Below the pieces are notes generated by a model that was given only the letters and a program-made list of their open reading frames with translations, searched no databases and was not told the DNA's origin. Made by a program: the position numbers and the translations under genes. This document shows positions 26,870 to 35,760 of a DNA stretch of 64,000 nucleotides, piece after piece. The stretch is taken from the NCBI GenBank assembly GCA_935421135.1, contig OW285196.1, positions 496,001 to 560,000 on the forward strand, given 5' to 3'. The stretch is from Bugulina stolonifera (Eukaryota > Bryozoa > Gymnolaemata > Cheilostomatida > Bugulidae). How positions within the stretch are numbered: position 1 is the stretch's first letter; each line of letters begins with the position of its first letter.

Positions 26870-29800
26870 ATGGAGAAGAGAGATATTTCAACAGTCAAGG
26901 ACTTGAGAGCCTTGGCCAAACAGCGAGGCCTGAAAGGGTACTCTAGAATGACTAAAGCTGAGCTATCGGAAAAGTTACAAAGCGATGGAGGTATAGCGAG
27001 GTGGATGAACAGCTTTGGTAGCGTTGTGCCTAAACCTAAGTCTGACTCTGAGTATGCCTACAGAGAGAGGGGTAGACAGTTGGGCATTAGAAAGTATGAC
27101 AAGATGTCAATGCCGAATTTAAGGCGAAGGGTAGACGCGACAAGCTACAGGCGCTTTCAAGATCGTGGAGAAAAAGAGCTGCGTTATATAGCTTCGCAGT
27201 GGGCCAAAGATTCTGATGAAATTGTGAATAATGTCCGAGGGAAGCTGGGTAAGATGAATAAGACTAAACTGGCGCAGCTATTCCCAGAAACTAGGGATAT
27301 GAAGCGTGCTGCCGCGCGCCATTATGCCCAGGGTAGGTTTGACCAACAATTCCAAAGAGATTTTAGATTATTGGGAAAAGTGATGGGCTACGATCGTATG
27401 GGGAAGCGAGCTCTGCTAAACAGGGTTATGCCTAGCCTGGTTGAAACGGACCGAGCTATAAATGGGTTCTTTAGGACGTATACTTTAGCCGGGAGAGATC
27501 GTTTAGGAGCATCGGAATATCTGGACATGGTAAAGGAGAGGGTACTACGTCAGCTGCGTCACCTGATAAAGACTGAGCAGGGAGTTAGCTTTTCAGTAAA
27601 TCTACTCTCTGAGTTTCAGCGTATAGATGAGACAACGGGACAGACTGTATTAACTGACCCTCCGCATCATATACGGACTAAAAAGTTAGTGCTAACACCG
27701 AGCACGGACTTGGAAGCCGTATACAGAGAAGTTGTAGAAATAATTAAGGAGAAGATTGCCAATTTTACGGAAAAAGGTAGCAATTGGATCTTTAAGAGAG
27801 TTGTGCGAATGGAGTTAAGCACTAATTGGTGGCGACCGCTGCGTGGTTCATCATACATGGAGCTGCCCAAATTTCTAAAGAGCAAGAAGGCCATCGTAAA
27901 TCCACAAAATAAGGATGAGGAATGTTTTAAATGGGCGCTGCTAGCGGCACTACATCCAGCTAATGAAAACCCTCAGCGTATAAGTCACTATACAGAACAT
28001 GTTGATAAGTACAACTGGGAAGGTATTAAGTTCCCGGCTAGCTCTAAAGACATTGAGAAATTCGAGCGAAACAATCCGGACATTGGTATAAACCTCTTGA
28101 GCTACTACAAACGCCCTGGGAAAAGTTCTGTAATATATCCATTGCGGGCTGAAAAGACCGGTCGGAAGACAATTGTGAATCTGATGCTCCTACAAGAGGC
28201 GGTAGGTGTAGAAGGCAAGATTCAAACTCGCAGCCACTATTGCTGTGTCAGAGACATGAGTCGACTGCTATCTCTGCAGGTGAGTAAAGATGGTCACCGA
28301 CGCGAAACATGTATGAACTGTCTATGCTCCTTTGGAGATAAGAAAGAGCACCATCACACAGCTCTAGAGAAACTGAGGGCTCACCAAGAATGGTGCTTTC
28401 AGAACGACTGTGTGAAGGTGGACCTCTTACCCAGAACTAAGGAAGTCAAAAATCCTGATGGTAGCGCCAGCGCAAAAGAAGTGACGATCAAGTTCACTAA
28501 CCATCATAAGAAAATGCGAGTGCCCATAGTGATGGTTGCTGATGCCGAAGCGTTTAACACTCCCATCCAGTCGTGTCAACCAGACCCTGAGAAGCCGTAT
28601 ACCCAGAAACTTAGTAAGCACGATGCGAGTGGGTTTTGCCTACACGTTGAGGAAGATAGCGGTGACTCGGAGACGCTCATGTACAATTGTAAACCGGGCG
28701 AGAGTAGCGATGACGTAGCGCGTGGATACCTTGATATGTTGGTGAAAAAGGTAGAGGAATTATACGCCAAGTACAAGGACAAAAAGACTATGGTTATGAC
28801 AGATGGAGATGTCCAGCGACACAAGGAAGCTACGACCTGCCACATTTGTGAGGAACCTCTAGGCGATGACACGGTGCGTGACCATTGTCATGTTACTGGA
28901 AAGTATCGCGGGCCGGCTCATAACGTGTGCAATCTCAGATATCGAATGCCAAAGTTTATTCCGGTCCTGTTTCACAATCTATCAGGTTATGACTCTAAAC
29001 TGTTTGTACGACAACTAGCCAAGTACGAGGGGAGGCTGACAGTTATCCCCCATACAGAGGAGAACTACATTTCGTTCTCGAAGCACTTGGTGGTAGACAA
29101 ACGAACAAAGGAAAACAAAAAGACTGGTAAAATGGAAGAGGTGGACGTGACGTTCGAAATCCGGTTTTTAGACAGCTACCGATTCCTCTTAGACTCGCTC
29201 GACAATTTAGTGAAGGGTCTAAAACCTGAAGACTTCAAAGCTTTGAAGAAAGCGTACCCAGAAGAGAAGCAGCACAAGCTCCTTTTAAAGAAAGGCGTGT
29301 TTCCGTACGACTGGTTTGATGGACCTGAGCGACTGAAAGAAAAGCAACTCCCGCCTAAAGACAAGTTCTACTCTCGACTATACGACAGCTGGATAGGAAC
29401 GGAGGACTACGAACGTGCCCAAAGCGTGTGGAAAGAGTTTGATATGAAGACCTTCCAAGAGTATCATGACCTCTATCTAAAAACTGATACACTCCTGTTA
29501 ATGGATGTGATACAGAGGTTCCGTAAAAATTGCCTAGAAAAATATGGCCTTGATCCGATGTGGTACTACACCGCACCGGGTCTAACATGGGATGCGGGGC
29601 TGAAATATACCCGCCTGGAGTACGAACCAATTCGCGACGTGGAGATGTTGCTTATGTTAGAGAACGGGGTACGCGGTGGAATAACGCAGGTTAGCACTCG
29701 CCACGCTAAGGCCAACAACAAGTACATGGCTACACACGATCCGACTAAGCCGAAGAGATACATAAAATATCTGGATGCTAATAACCAGTACGGTTGGGCT

Positions 29801-31012
29801 ATGAAGCAGAAGCTACCAACGAGCAAGCTGGAGTGGATGAATGATGAGGAGCTGAAGGACTGGTGAAAGCATCCTTGCTTTTTGGAGGTAGACTTGACGT
29901 ACCCGAAGAAACTCCACGATCGACACAACTGCTTTCCCCTGGCCGTCGAAAACCTAAAAATTAACAAGAGCAACAAGCTGGTAGCTAACCTGAGAGACAA
30001 GAAAAATTACGTTGTTCACTATGCCGCTCTAAAGCTATATCTAAGACTGGGCATGCGAATAACTAAGGTTCACAGGGGGATAAAGTTCGAAGAAAGTTCC
30101 AAGCTGGGTAAGTACATCGACTTTAACACCAATGAGAGGATCAAGGCCAAGGCTGCAGGTGATAAGGCGAGTGAAAATCTGTACAAGCTCATGAACAATA
30201 GTCTGTATGGGAAGACGATAGAGAATGTCCGGAATCGTGTCGACATTCGGTTCGTAACCGAAGAGAGGCAAGCGGAAAAATTAACAGCGCAACCAAACTA
30301 CGATCGGGCTACAATCTTTGATAAAAACTTTGTAGCCGTCCACATGCGTAGAACCACGGTGCTATTCGACAAGCCCATATATGTCGGTGCAGCTGTCCTA
30401 GACCTGTCCAAGACCTTGATGTACAACTTCCATTACCTATACATGAAGACAAAGTATGGCTCTCGTGTGAAGTTGGCATACATGGACACGGATAGTTTTG
30501 TATACATAGTGGAAACGGAAGACTTCTACAAGGACATCGCTCCTGACGTGGAAAGGTTATTTGACACTAGCAACTATCCAGATAACCATCCGTCAGGGAT
30601 ACCGACAGGCGTCAACAACAAAGTGGTCGGCATGTTTAAGGATGAGGCTAATGGTAAGATCATAGAAGAATTTGTAGGGCTGCGCCCAAAGATGTATGCC
30701 TATAGAATAGGTGACAAAGTGACTAAAAAGGCTAAGGGGGTGACTAGGTCAGTGACTCAGAAAGGTCTCACGTTTGACGACTATAAGTCCGTTTTATACG
30801 AGCATGCGGACTGGCTACAGACTCAAAGGTCTTTGACTCCTCAAGCCGAACCGGCACCCACGCAGTCGAGAGAGATGATGCGCATTGGCAGTGAACGACT
30901 CCGACTCTACCTGATGCGCTCAAAAAAGATAGCGCTGTCCGCAGATGATGACAAGCGCTATATCGTCGATGGAATAGATACGTTAGCACACGGTCACTGG
31001 AGGATTGTATAA
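26870..31012 (+). pseudogene. polB: Protein-primed family B DNA polymerase, broken by one in-frame TGA
   Basis: This is the replicative polymerase of the element. The N-terminus carries repeated SAP-like motifs (residues about 10-36 and more degenerate copies to about 190), then a Cys/His cluster (C481, C484, HHH) and exonuclease motif I (D558, E560). An endonuclease-VII-like zinc cluster begins at C657 (CHIC...DHCHVTGKYRGPAH), followed by exonuclease motif II (HNLSGYDSKLF). Polymerase motif A (DANNQYG) is at D969, motif B (NNSLYGK) near codon 1109 and motif C (DTDS) at codon 1206. A TGA at 29864-29866 (codon 999) interrupts the same reading frame between motifs A and B; reading resumes without a frameshift, with the family's conserved sequence continuing at once. 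The product from ATG 26870 would therefore lack motifs B and C. A decayed copy, a sequencing error or readthrough are all possible. The ATG lies in CAATAAATG, and the stop TAA overlaps the start motif of the next gene. Confidence 0.93.
29864..29866 (+). other. Premature TGA codon in polB
   Basis: The upstream and downstream frames have the same phase, so this is a single nonsense change and not an indel. No other stop occurs in the 1,380-codon frame. Confidence 0.85.
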
Positions 31013-31015
31013 TAA

Positions 31016-31252
31016 ATGGACAAACAAATAGCTATGCAACTTTTGGATATGGTAAGACCTCCAGTAGTCTACGATACGTACATACCATCACGACAGCGAT
31101 ATACGGTAGGAGGTTATAGTATGCAGAAATACGAACCCCCGAGACCAAAGCTATCCGAACTTCGATCAAAAGCCAAGTCACTGGGTATCAAGGGATATTA
31201 CAAAATGAGAAAGAACGAACTGACAGAGGCCCTGTCTCCCTCTGCGGGGTAA
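31016..31252 (+). CDS. Small SAP-like protein downstream of polB
   Basis: This 78-residue basic protein has a tyrosine-rich N-terminal half and a C-terminal SAP-like helix-turn-helix pattern (residues about 48-72, LGIKGYYKMRKNEL). That motif closely resembles the first motif of the polymerase N-terminus (RGLKGYSRMTKAEL). SAP-like motifs usually bind DNA. Its start is in TATAATAAATG, which also supplies the polB stop, so the two genes are tightly coupled. A DNA-binding or terminal-protein-related role is plausible but unproven. It ends just before a hairpin shared with the convergent minus-strand gene. Confidence 0.75.
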   Translation: MDKQIAMQLLDMVRPPVVYDTYIPSRQRYTVGGYSMQKYEPPRPKLSELRSKAKSLGIKGYYKMRKNELTEALSPSAG

Positions 31253-31279
31253 TTTTTATACCTGTGTTGGGTATAAAAA
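31253..31279. terminator. Hairpin between convergent genes
   Basis: TTTTTATACC (31253-31262) and GGTATAAAAA (31270-31279) form a perfect 10-bp stem with a 7-nt loop, starting one base after the upstream stop codon and ending three bases before the stop of the opposing gene. Confidence 0.6.
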
Positions 31280-31282
31280 CTA

Positions 31283-31852
31283 CTATTTTTTAATATTCAA
31301 GAGCGACATGATGCGCTCACGTAGACCCTCCTCTAGATCTCCGGGTGGAGCCGTTGGCTGTACGAACGTCTTATCTATTTGTGCTAGCTGCTTATCTAGA
31401 TCACCCATGTCGTTCAGTATGACGGCGTACTCTTCGTGGTCGATTTTACCGTCTTCTATGAACTTTGACACGCGGTTCAGAATCGTATTCTTTTTAGACT
31501 TTAGCGCCTCAGCTTTCTTCTCATGCTTAGCCAACTTATTTCTTAACCGTTTTCTAGGCATCTCGAGGGCAAGCGCGACGGCCCCGGATGAAGCTGCTAG
31601 AATTCCCAGTGGCAGTGCTACTATAACGCCTACACCGGTGCTTGCCGTAACCGTTGCTCCTACACTACATCCTACAGCCATCACGGAAGATGTTCCCATA
31701 ACACCCTCAACGACCTTGTTGATAAGCTTGTATCTTTTAATCAGAGACTTTCTAGCCTCACACTTGCTTTCTAGGGTAGATCGAATACGGTCTAGCTCCG
31801 TCATTCTATATCTACCCGTGTCTTCCAAGTTGGGATATACCTTATTAGACAT
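31283..31852 (-). CDS. Putative membrane protein with a glycine/alanine-rich hydrophobic core
   Basis: This 189-residue protein has a charged N-terminal helix (YRMTELDRIRSTLESKCEAR at about 15-34), a long hydrophobic Gly/Ala/Val stretch at about 49-97 that could span a membrane twice, a basic patch (PRKRLRNKLAKHEKK) and a helical, acidic C-terminal half. Similar hydrophobic-core proteins recur in Polinton-like elements of aquatic animals (from memory, not searched). It could act on virion membranes or on host membranes at exit. It starts in TATAATAAATG and diverges from the integrase gene across 94 bp that hold two palindromes. Function unknown. Confidence 0.75.
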   Translation of the reverse strand: MSNKVYPNLEDTGRYRMTELDRIRSTLESKCEARKSLIKRYKLINKVVEGVMGTSSVMAVGCSVGATVTASTGVGVIVALPLGILAASSGAVALALEMPRKRLRNKLAKHEKKAEALKSKKNTILNRVSKFIEDGKIDHEEYAVILNDMGDLDKQLAQIDKTFVQPTAPPGDLEEGLRERIMSLLNIKK

Positions 31853-31899
31853 TTATTATAAGAGAAAAAGTGTGGTGTGGTAATCTAGGTAGAATTTCT

Positions 31900-31938
31900 G
31901 TAATTTCTATAAAATTACCGTAATTTCTATAAAATTAC
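31900..31938. promoter_or_regulatory. Two tandem palindromes upstream of the integrase gene
   Basis: GTAATTTCTATAAAATTAC occurs at 31900-31918 and again at 31920-31938. Each copy is an inverted repeat with 7-bp arms (GTAATTT/AAATTAC). The 20-bp spacing is about two helical turns, so dimer sites would face the same side of the DNA. The pair lies 8 bp upstream of the integrase ATG, in the region shared with the divergent minus-strand gene. Operator-like function is inferred. Confidence 0.6.
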
Positions 31939-31946
31939 TGTAATAA

Positions 31947-32885
31947 ATGGATCGATTGCAGAAATTATATTATTCACCGTCGGGCTACCAGCGTGGCTCT
32001 ACTGCTGCTGGAAGGCTACAGAAGAAAGTACCCGAGCTTACCAGACGTCAAATTCAACAGTGGCTCGACCGGCAACCTATTTACCAAATATATAAGCCTC
32101 CGCCTAAGACTATACGATTCCCTCATTACACGCAAGACAAGCCAAATCACACTCATCAGATAGATTTACTATCTTTACCCGTGGATAGAAAATACAAGTA
32201 CGCTCTAACAATCACTGACATCGCCTCTCGATACAAAGAAGCAGAACCTTTGAAGACTAAAACCGCTAAAGAAACGTCTACCGCTATACAGAAGATATAT
32301 GACAGGTCACCATTAAATTACCCCCAGACTATCATGTCGGATAAAGGACGAGAATTTATGGGAGAGTTTCGGACCCTGATGAGGGAACATAGCGTAAAGA
32401 AGGTCGTCTCTCTAAATAAGAAGAAGGTGGCATTCGTAGAAAGATTTAACAAGTACCTTGCTGAGAAGTTGTTCTCTCACCAATATGGCGAAGAAATGAA
32501 AACGAAGCGAACTAACAAAGAATGGGCGGGCAGACTATCGAAGGTAGTAGCGGCTATGAATGATGAGGAAACTAGGATGATTGGGATGAAGCCTTCGGAT
32601 GCGATAAAGCTAGACAAAGTTCCACAACCGGAGTACGAAAAAGAAGATATTCCCGAAGACTTGCCCATAGACGCCTTAGTAAGATATCTGTATAAGCCGG
32701 GCGAAGAACACAATGATACTCGTTATCGGGCTACTGACGCGATCTGGTCTGTCGAAGTGTATGAAATTGATGAGATTAAAACTTTTGAAAATCAGCCAAC
32801 ACTGTATACGCTACAAAATTTAGACGAGGAACGGACCTTTACAAAGGAGCAACTACAAGTGGTACCGCCCGACACCGACTTTTAA
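31947..32885 (+). CDS. int: Polinton integrase (rve/DDE)
   Basis: The 312-residue protein has the catalytic triad of retroviral-type integrases at D73 (HQIDLL), D132 (MSDKGREF) and E165 (AFVERFNKYL), with 32 residues between the last two, slightly shorter than is common. The N-terminus (YYSPSGYQRGS..., QQWLDRQPIYQIYKP) has the pattern of Polinton integrases and lacks an HHCC zinc finger. The C-terminus (RYRATDAIWSVEVYEIDEI..., LYTLQNLDEERTF) fits the small beta-barrel DNA-binding domain. It would join the 5'-AG ends to host DNA with a 6-bp stagger, matching the observed GCATTC duplication. The ATG lies in GTAATAAATG. All three acidic residues are present, so the enzyme may be active. Confidence 0.95.
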   Translation: MDRLQKLYYSPSGYQRGSTAAGRLQKKVPELTRRQIQQWLDRQPIYQIYKPPPKTIRFPHYTQDKPNHTHQIDLLSLPVDRKYKYALTITDIASRYKEAEPLKTKTAKETSTAIQKIYDRSPLNYPQTIMSDKGREFMGEFRTLMREHSVKKVVSLNKKKVAFVERFNKYLAEKLFSHQYGEEMKTKRTNKEWAGRLSKVVAAMNDEETRMIGMKPSDAIKLDKVPQPEYEKEDIPEDLPIDALVRYLYKPGEEHNDTRYRATDAIWSVEVYEIDEIKTFENQPTLYTLQNLDEERTFTKEQLQVVPPDTDF

Positions 32886-32886
32886 T

Positions 32887-32915
32887 AATTTTTATACTTC
32901 ACAAGTATAAAAATT
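32887..32915. terminator. Hairpin between integrase and the opposing gene
   Basis: AATTTTTATACTT (32887-32899) and AAGTATAAAAATT (32903-32915) form a perfect 13-bp stem with a 3-nt loop, lying exactly between the two convergent stop codons. Confidence 0.65.
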
Positions 32916-32916
32916 T

Positions 32917-33144
32917 TTATACAAAGATTTTGTCAGGCAATGTCTTGCTATCTTGCAGGGTCTTTGTAATATAAGTAGCGGCTGCAACCTCTACAGCCAG
33001 CATACCTACACTTTTTAGTTTAAATTCTATTGGTCGTTCTTTAAAGCCGAAAGATTTCATAGCGTATCTAGTAGCGACAATCCCGGTAGTGATTAGAGCG
33101 GCGTTGTACAGCCTGTTTCCAACATCTTTCATATTTGGTTCCAT
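32917..33144 (-). CDS. Small putative membrane protein, 75 residues
   Basis: Two hydrophobic segments (about residues 12-27, LYNAALITTGIVATRYAM, and 45-58) flank a basic loop, fitting a small two-pass membrane protein. The ATG follows AATAAAG, a one-base departure from the usual start motif. It is the last gene of the five-gene minus-strand block that includes the ATPase and capsid genes, so a virion role is plausible. Not a recognised family. Confidence 0.65.
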   Translation of the reverse strand: MEPNMKDVGNRLYNAALITTGIVATRYAMKSFGFKERPIEFKLKSVGMLAVEVAAATYITKTLQDSKTLPDKIFV

Positions 33145-33157
33145 CTTTATTAATACA

Positions 33158-33442
33158 TTAAAACTTTCGTTTTTTAACGACAGGCTTGGGAGCTGGCGTA
33201 TCTTCCGCAGGCTTGGGAGCTGGCGTAACCACTGCAGGCTTGGGTGTAGGTTTAAAATAGTAGACTAGTCCCAGTATCACGATTATTCCTAGTCCAATAT
33301 ATTTGACGTTGTCCTTAGTTTGAGCTGGCGTCGCTTCTGGTTCTGGTTGCTTCACCGTTTCTGGCTGTATATCTTTTAACTCAGAACTCGTCGTCTGTAC
33401 CCGTCGGGGGTTCTTCGTCACAGTGATGGGTTGTTCCGTCAT
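33158..33442 (-). CDS. Single-pass membrane protein with proline-rich tail, 94 residues
   Basis: The N-terminal half is polar and rich in Thr, Pro and Glu. One transmembrane segment lies at about residues 48-63 (YIGLGIIVILGLVYYF), followed by a Pro/Lys tail with repeated PAPKP (TPAPKPAEDTPAPKPVV) and a basic end KKRKF. The same PAPKPV repeat occurs in the protein at 38975-40333. The start, in CATAATAAATG, lies inside the 3' end of the upstream gene (62-bp overlap in another frame). A spike-like or anchoring virion protein is possible. Function unknown. Confidence 0.7.
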   Translation of the reverse strand: MTEQPITVTKNPRRVQTTSSELKDIQPETVKQPEPEATPAQTKDNVKYIGLGIIVILGLVYYFKPTPKPAVVTPAPKPAEDTPAPKPVVKKRKF

Positions 33443-33977
33443 TTATTATGTCAGAGTTTTTCGACCACAAACGCTCGTAGTCTACGTGTATAGCCGTAGT
33501 GGCTACCAAAGAGGCTGGAGCCAGATATTTGCCGTAGCGGTAATATATAGATGGAAATACTTCGTTGACAAAGGCTTTAATGAACACGTCTTTATTCAAA
33601 GTCGACTCTAATTCATCCGGATTGTCTAGAGGTATTACCCTGGCAATGGACATTGTGTAAGCCTTGGTAACCAGCTTAGTCATCTGCTCGCTAACGTTAT
33701 CAATGACAGCCTGTTCGTGCTTGAGATACAACTTTTTAACGTCTTCACTAGACATTTTGTTAAGATCTTCTTCAGTCTTGACATGCGCCTGTGCGAGTCT
33801 AGATCGATACTTTTCTACTTCGGCGCTATGTTGCCGCGGTTCTTCTTCTGGCAGGGTAATGCTATCCATTTTATTAATACCAAAAACTTTCCTTGCAGCG
33901 AGGTACAGTCGTATCATGAAAAAAGTTGATACGCTAAAGAAGAGGAATCCACTAGCGTAGAAAATCTCTTCTATCAT
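33381..33977 (-). CDS. Membrane-anchored protein, 198 residues (unknown function)
   Basis: A hydrophobic N-terminal segment (about residues 5-28, IFYASGFLFFSVSTFFMIRL) looks like a signal anchor. The rest is soluble, largely helical, with a charged stretch at 45-90 and an acidic end. Its start codon overlaps the ATPase stop by four bases (ATGA) within GATAAATG, and its 3' end overlaps the next gene by 62 bp, so the block is compact. It is probably expressed with the ATPase and capsid genes. No family recognised. Confidence 0.7.
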   Translation of the reverse strand: MIEEIFYASGFLFFSVSTFFMIRLYLAARKVFGINKMDSITLPEEEPRQHSAEVEKYRSRLAQAHVKTEEDLNKMSSEDVKKLYLKHEQAVIDNVSEQMTKLVTKAYTMSIARVIPLDNPDELESTLNKDVFIKAFVNEVFPSIYYRYGKYLAPASLVATTAIHVDYERLWSKNSDIINDGTTHHCDEEPPTGTDDEF

Positions 33978-34576
33978 TTATCTAGAACGAGATACTTTCC
34001 CAGATCAGTATTTACAAACAGCATAAACTCGTTCACTAATCCTTCTTTTATAGCTTTTTGCTCTTCCGCGGGGATGATGTCATTTTCACTCGCTAAAGTT
34101 TCAAAGGACTTTTTACAGGTATTTTTAGTCACTAAGACCCAGTGTATGTTTTCTCGAAAGTCTTTGGGCGCGGAAACGTATCGTTGCGTTATGAACCACG
34201 TCGTCAGGTTCGCGTGTCGGCCACTAAACGCTATTTTACTCAGGGAAGTCCTATGTTTGTTCAAGTCTTTTTCAGCGCTACAGTAATCGATTATTATGAG
34301 AGATTTCTTACCTGACAGGTTTCCGCCTTTAGAATGGCGTTTGATTAGCTCGTCTAGATGTTTGACGAGATTGCCATCGACATAAACTCCACATTTGCTT
34401 AGCCACGGCCTGTCGTAGGTTTTATTATCGTAGAATGTCGGACAGATGATAAAAATGTGATCAAATCTCCCGCCATAATATTTTTCTATTATATTTAACG
34501 TATGGTGCGTTTTACCCGAGTTGGTTCGTCCGCAAATTAGAGCGTTGTGAGGATGCTTGGGAAGTAAACTGTCCAT
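33974..34576 (-). CDS. Packaging ATPase (A32/FtsK-HerA type)
   Basis: This 200-residue P-loop ATPase has Walker A at residues 16-23 (GRTNSGKT), a Walker B strand ending in D97 (LIIID), the SGRH motif (FSGRHANLTTW) and a sensor-type ITQRY strand. These match the genome-packaging ATPases of Polintons, virophages and nucleocytoplasmic large DNA viruses. The residue after the Walker B aspartate is tyrosine (Y98), where many relatives have a second acidic residue, so activity may be altered. The gene directly follows the capsid gene (the AATAAATG start motif contains the capsid stop) and overlaps the next gene by four bases. It would drive element DNA into capsids. Confidence 0.9.
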   Translation of the reverse strand: MDSLLPKHPHNALICGRTNSGKTHHTLNIIEKYYGGRFDHIFIICPTFYDNKTYDRPWLSKCGVYVDGNLVKHLDELIKRHSKGGNLSGKKSLIIIDYCSAEKDLNKHRTSLSKIAFSGRHANLTTWFITQRYVSAPKDFRENIHWVLVTKNTCKKSFETLASENDIIPAEEQKAIKEGLVNEFMLFVNTDLGKYLVLDK

Positions 34577-35740
34577 TTATTGCTCTACGGAGCTTAGCTG
34601 ATTATTGACGAACCTTATCGCCTTGTCCGTGACTATGAAGACAAATGCCTTGCCGACACTCGTAGTAGCCTTCTTAGAAATCTTTAGCTTAACATAGTCC
34701 TTGACTTCACGACCCGTTCCGCTAGCCTTTTCATCGTCGAGTGTCCTAAAATCCAAGACTAGAGCAAACTTATCTTGGTAGAATGACTCCTGGTTAATGA
34801 AGGCTTCTACGCTACTCTTAGAGCCGAAATACTTTTTAGCGTCTGGCCAAGAATACACGGGCAGATATTCGGATGTGAATAGCTGATTGGTCGTGCCGTC
34901 AATGTCAACTTTAATGTCTTTAATCATCGGGTTCGCGTAAGTAGTGTTGACGGCATTGTCAGCCTTGAAAAACACGATAATGGCCCTGAGGCTGTCGTAT
35001 GTCGCGTTGATGTCAATCTCAAAGTCGGACTCATCGTTGGAGATAGCCTTGGTCGTGTGAGACTTGTAGTCATTAACGATGTGATAGTGATTCAGATATT
35101 TTTGCCTTATCTCTTTGGCTATGTCGGGTTCGATAATATAGTCATACTCTAGGCAAATATTCTTGAGCGTATATTTTCCGGCGGATAGTTTTAGGTGGAA
35201 CTCTACATCATTTTGAATAGCCTGCGGTGCAAAGGCGGATTCTGTCAGAAACGAACCTAGGTGAAAAGAGTACCTCTCTCCGTGAATCGATGCCAGGGTG
35301 TCGTCCGCGGCACCGTCTATATTATGACGTTTCTTTTTAGTAGCTGAAGACTGGATACCTCTATCAGTTAATTCCTTTCGGTACTTGTGCTTAGGATGCC
35401 AAAATGGCCAATAGATAGCCAATTGGTTATAGTTGTTTATATCCTGAACAGTCATACCGTTAATCGTAATTTTGAACCTTTCGACAATAGCGGCAGTTAG
35501 GTGGTCGGGTACATCCGCTTCTGTTCCGTCAGAAGCGAGCTTGAAATCACCCGTCCACACTAGCGATTTGGGATAAAGAACGCTGTTCGATGTGAGCTTT
35601 GGCATTTTAATTACGAGCTCGTCACCGGCACTCGCTTCAGATGGATTGTGATTCACTTTCGCGTGAATCTTGTTTTCTTTCAGACCCTGTCTATCTCGGG
35701 TAGAAAAGTTATGGTTTAATTCTCCTACGTGCATACTCAT
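34577..35740 (-). CDS. Probable major capsid protein (double jelly-roll)
   Basis: This 387-residue, beta-rich protein has no membrane segment. Features I associate with capsid-type proteins of Polinton-like elements are the FKITINGMTVQDINNYNQL segment (about 89-107), a YSFHLGSFL...F.PQAIQNDVEFHLKL segment, the conserved KNICLEYDYI strand, and a C-terminal QDKFALVLDFRTL stretch. It sits directly upstream of the packaging ATPase, the usual Polinton arrangement. It is shorter than many double jelly-roll capsid proteins, so a single-barrel or minor capsid role remains possible. The start is near AATAAATAATG; a second in-frame ATG is codon 3. It diverges from the large membrane protein gene across only 20 bp. 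Confidence 0.65.
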   Translation of the reverse strand: MSMHVGELNHNFSTRDRQGLKENKIHAKVNHNPSEASAGDELVIKMPKLTSNSVLYPKSLVWTGDFKLASDGTEADVPDHLTAAIVERFKITINGMTVQDINNYNQLAIYWPFWHPKHKYRKELTDRGIQSSATKKKRHNIDGAADDTLASIHGERYSFHLGSFLTESAFAPQAIQNDVEFHLKLSAGKYTLKNICLEYDYIIEPDIAKEIRQKYLNHYHIVNDYKSHTTKAISNDESDFEIDINATYDSLRAIIVFFKADNAVNTTYANPMIKDIKVDIDGTTNQLFTSEYLPVYSWPDAKKYFGSKSSVEAFINQESFYQDKFALVLDFRTLDDEKASGTGREVKDYVKLKISKKATTSVGKAFVFIVTDKAIRFVNNQLSSVEQ

Positions 35741-35760
35741 TATTTATTGTACTAAAATAA
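35741..35760. promoter_or_regulatory. 20-bp divergent promoter region
   Basis: Only TATTTATTGTACTAAAATAA separates two opposed start codons. The sequence is roughly palindromic around GTAC and supplies an AATAAAT motif to each gene. Confidence 0.5.

Noticed and set aside
29882..31012. C-terminal polymerase half as a separate gene
   Set aside because: Its only start would be TTG, there is no start motif, and it is in the same frame as the upstream half with family-typical sequence across the TGA, so it is one interrupted gene.
31308..31883. 191-codon plus-strand ORF
   Set aside because: Antisense shadow of the membrane protein gene at 31283-31852, which has the start motif and plausible domains.
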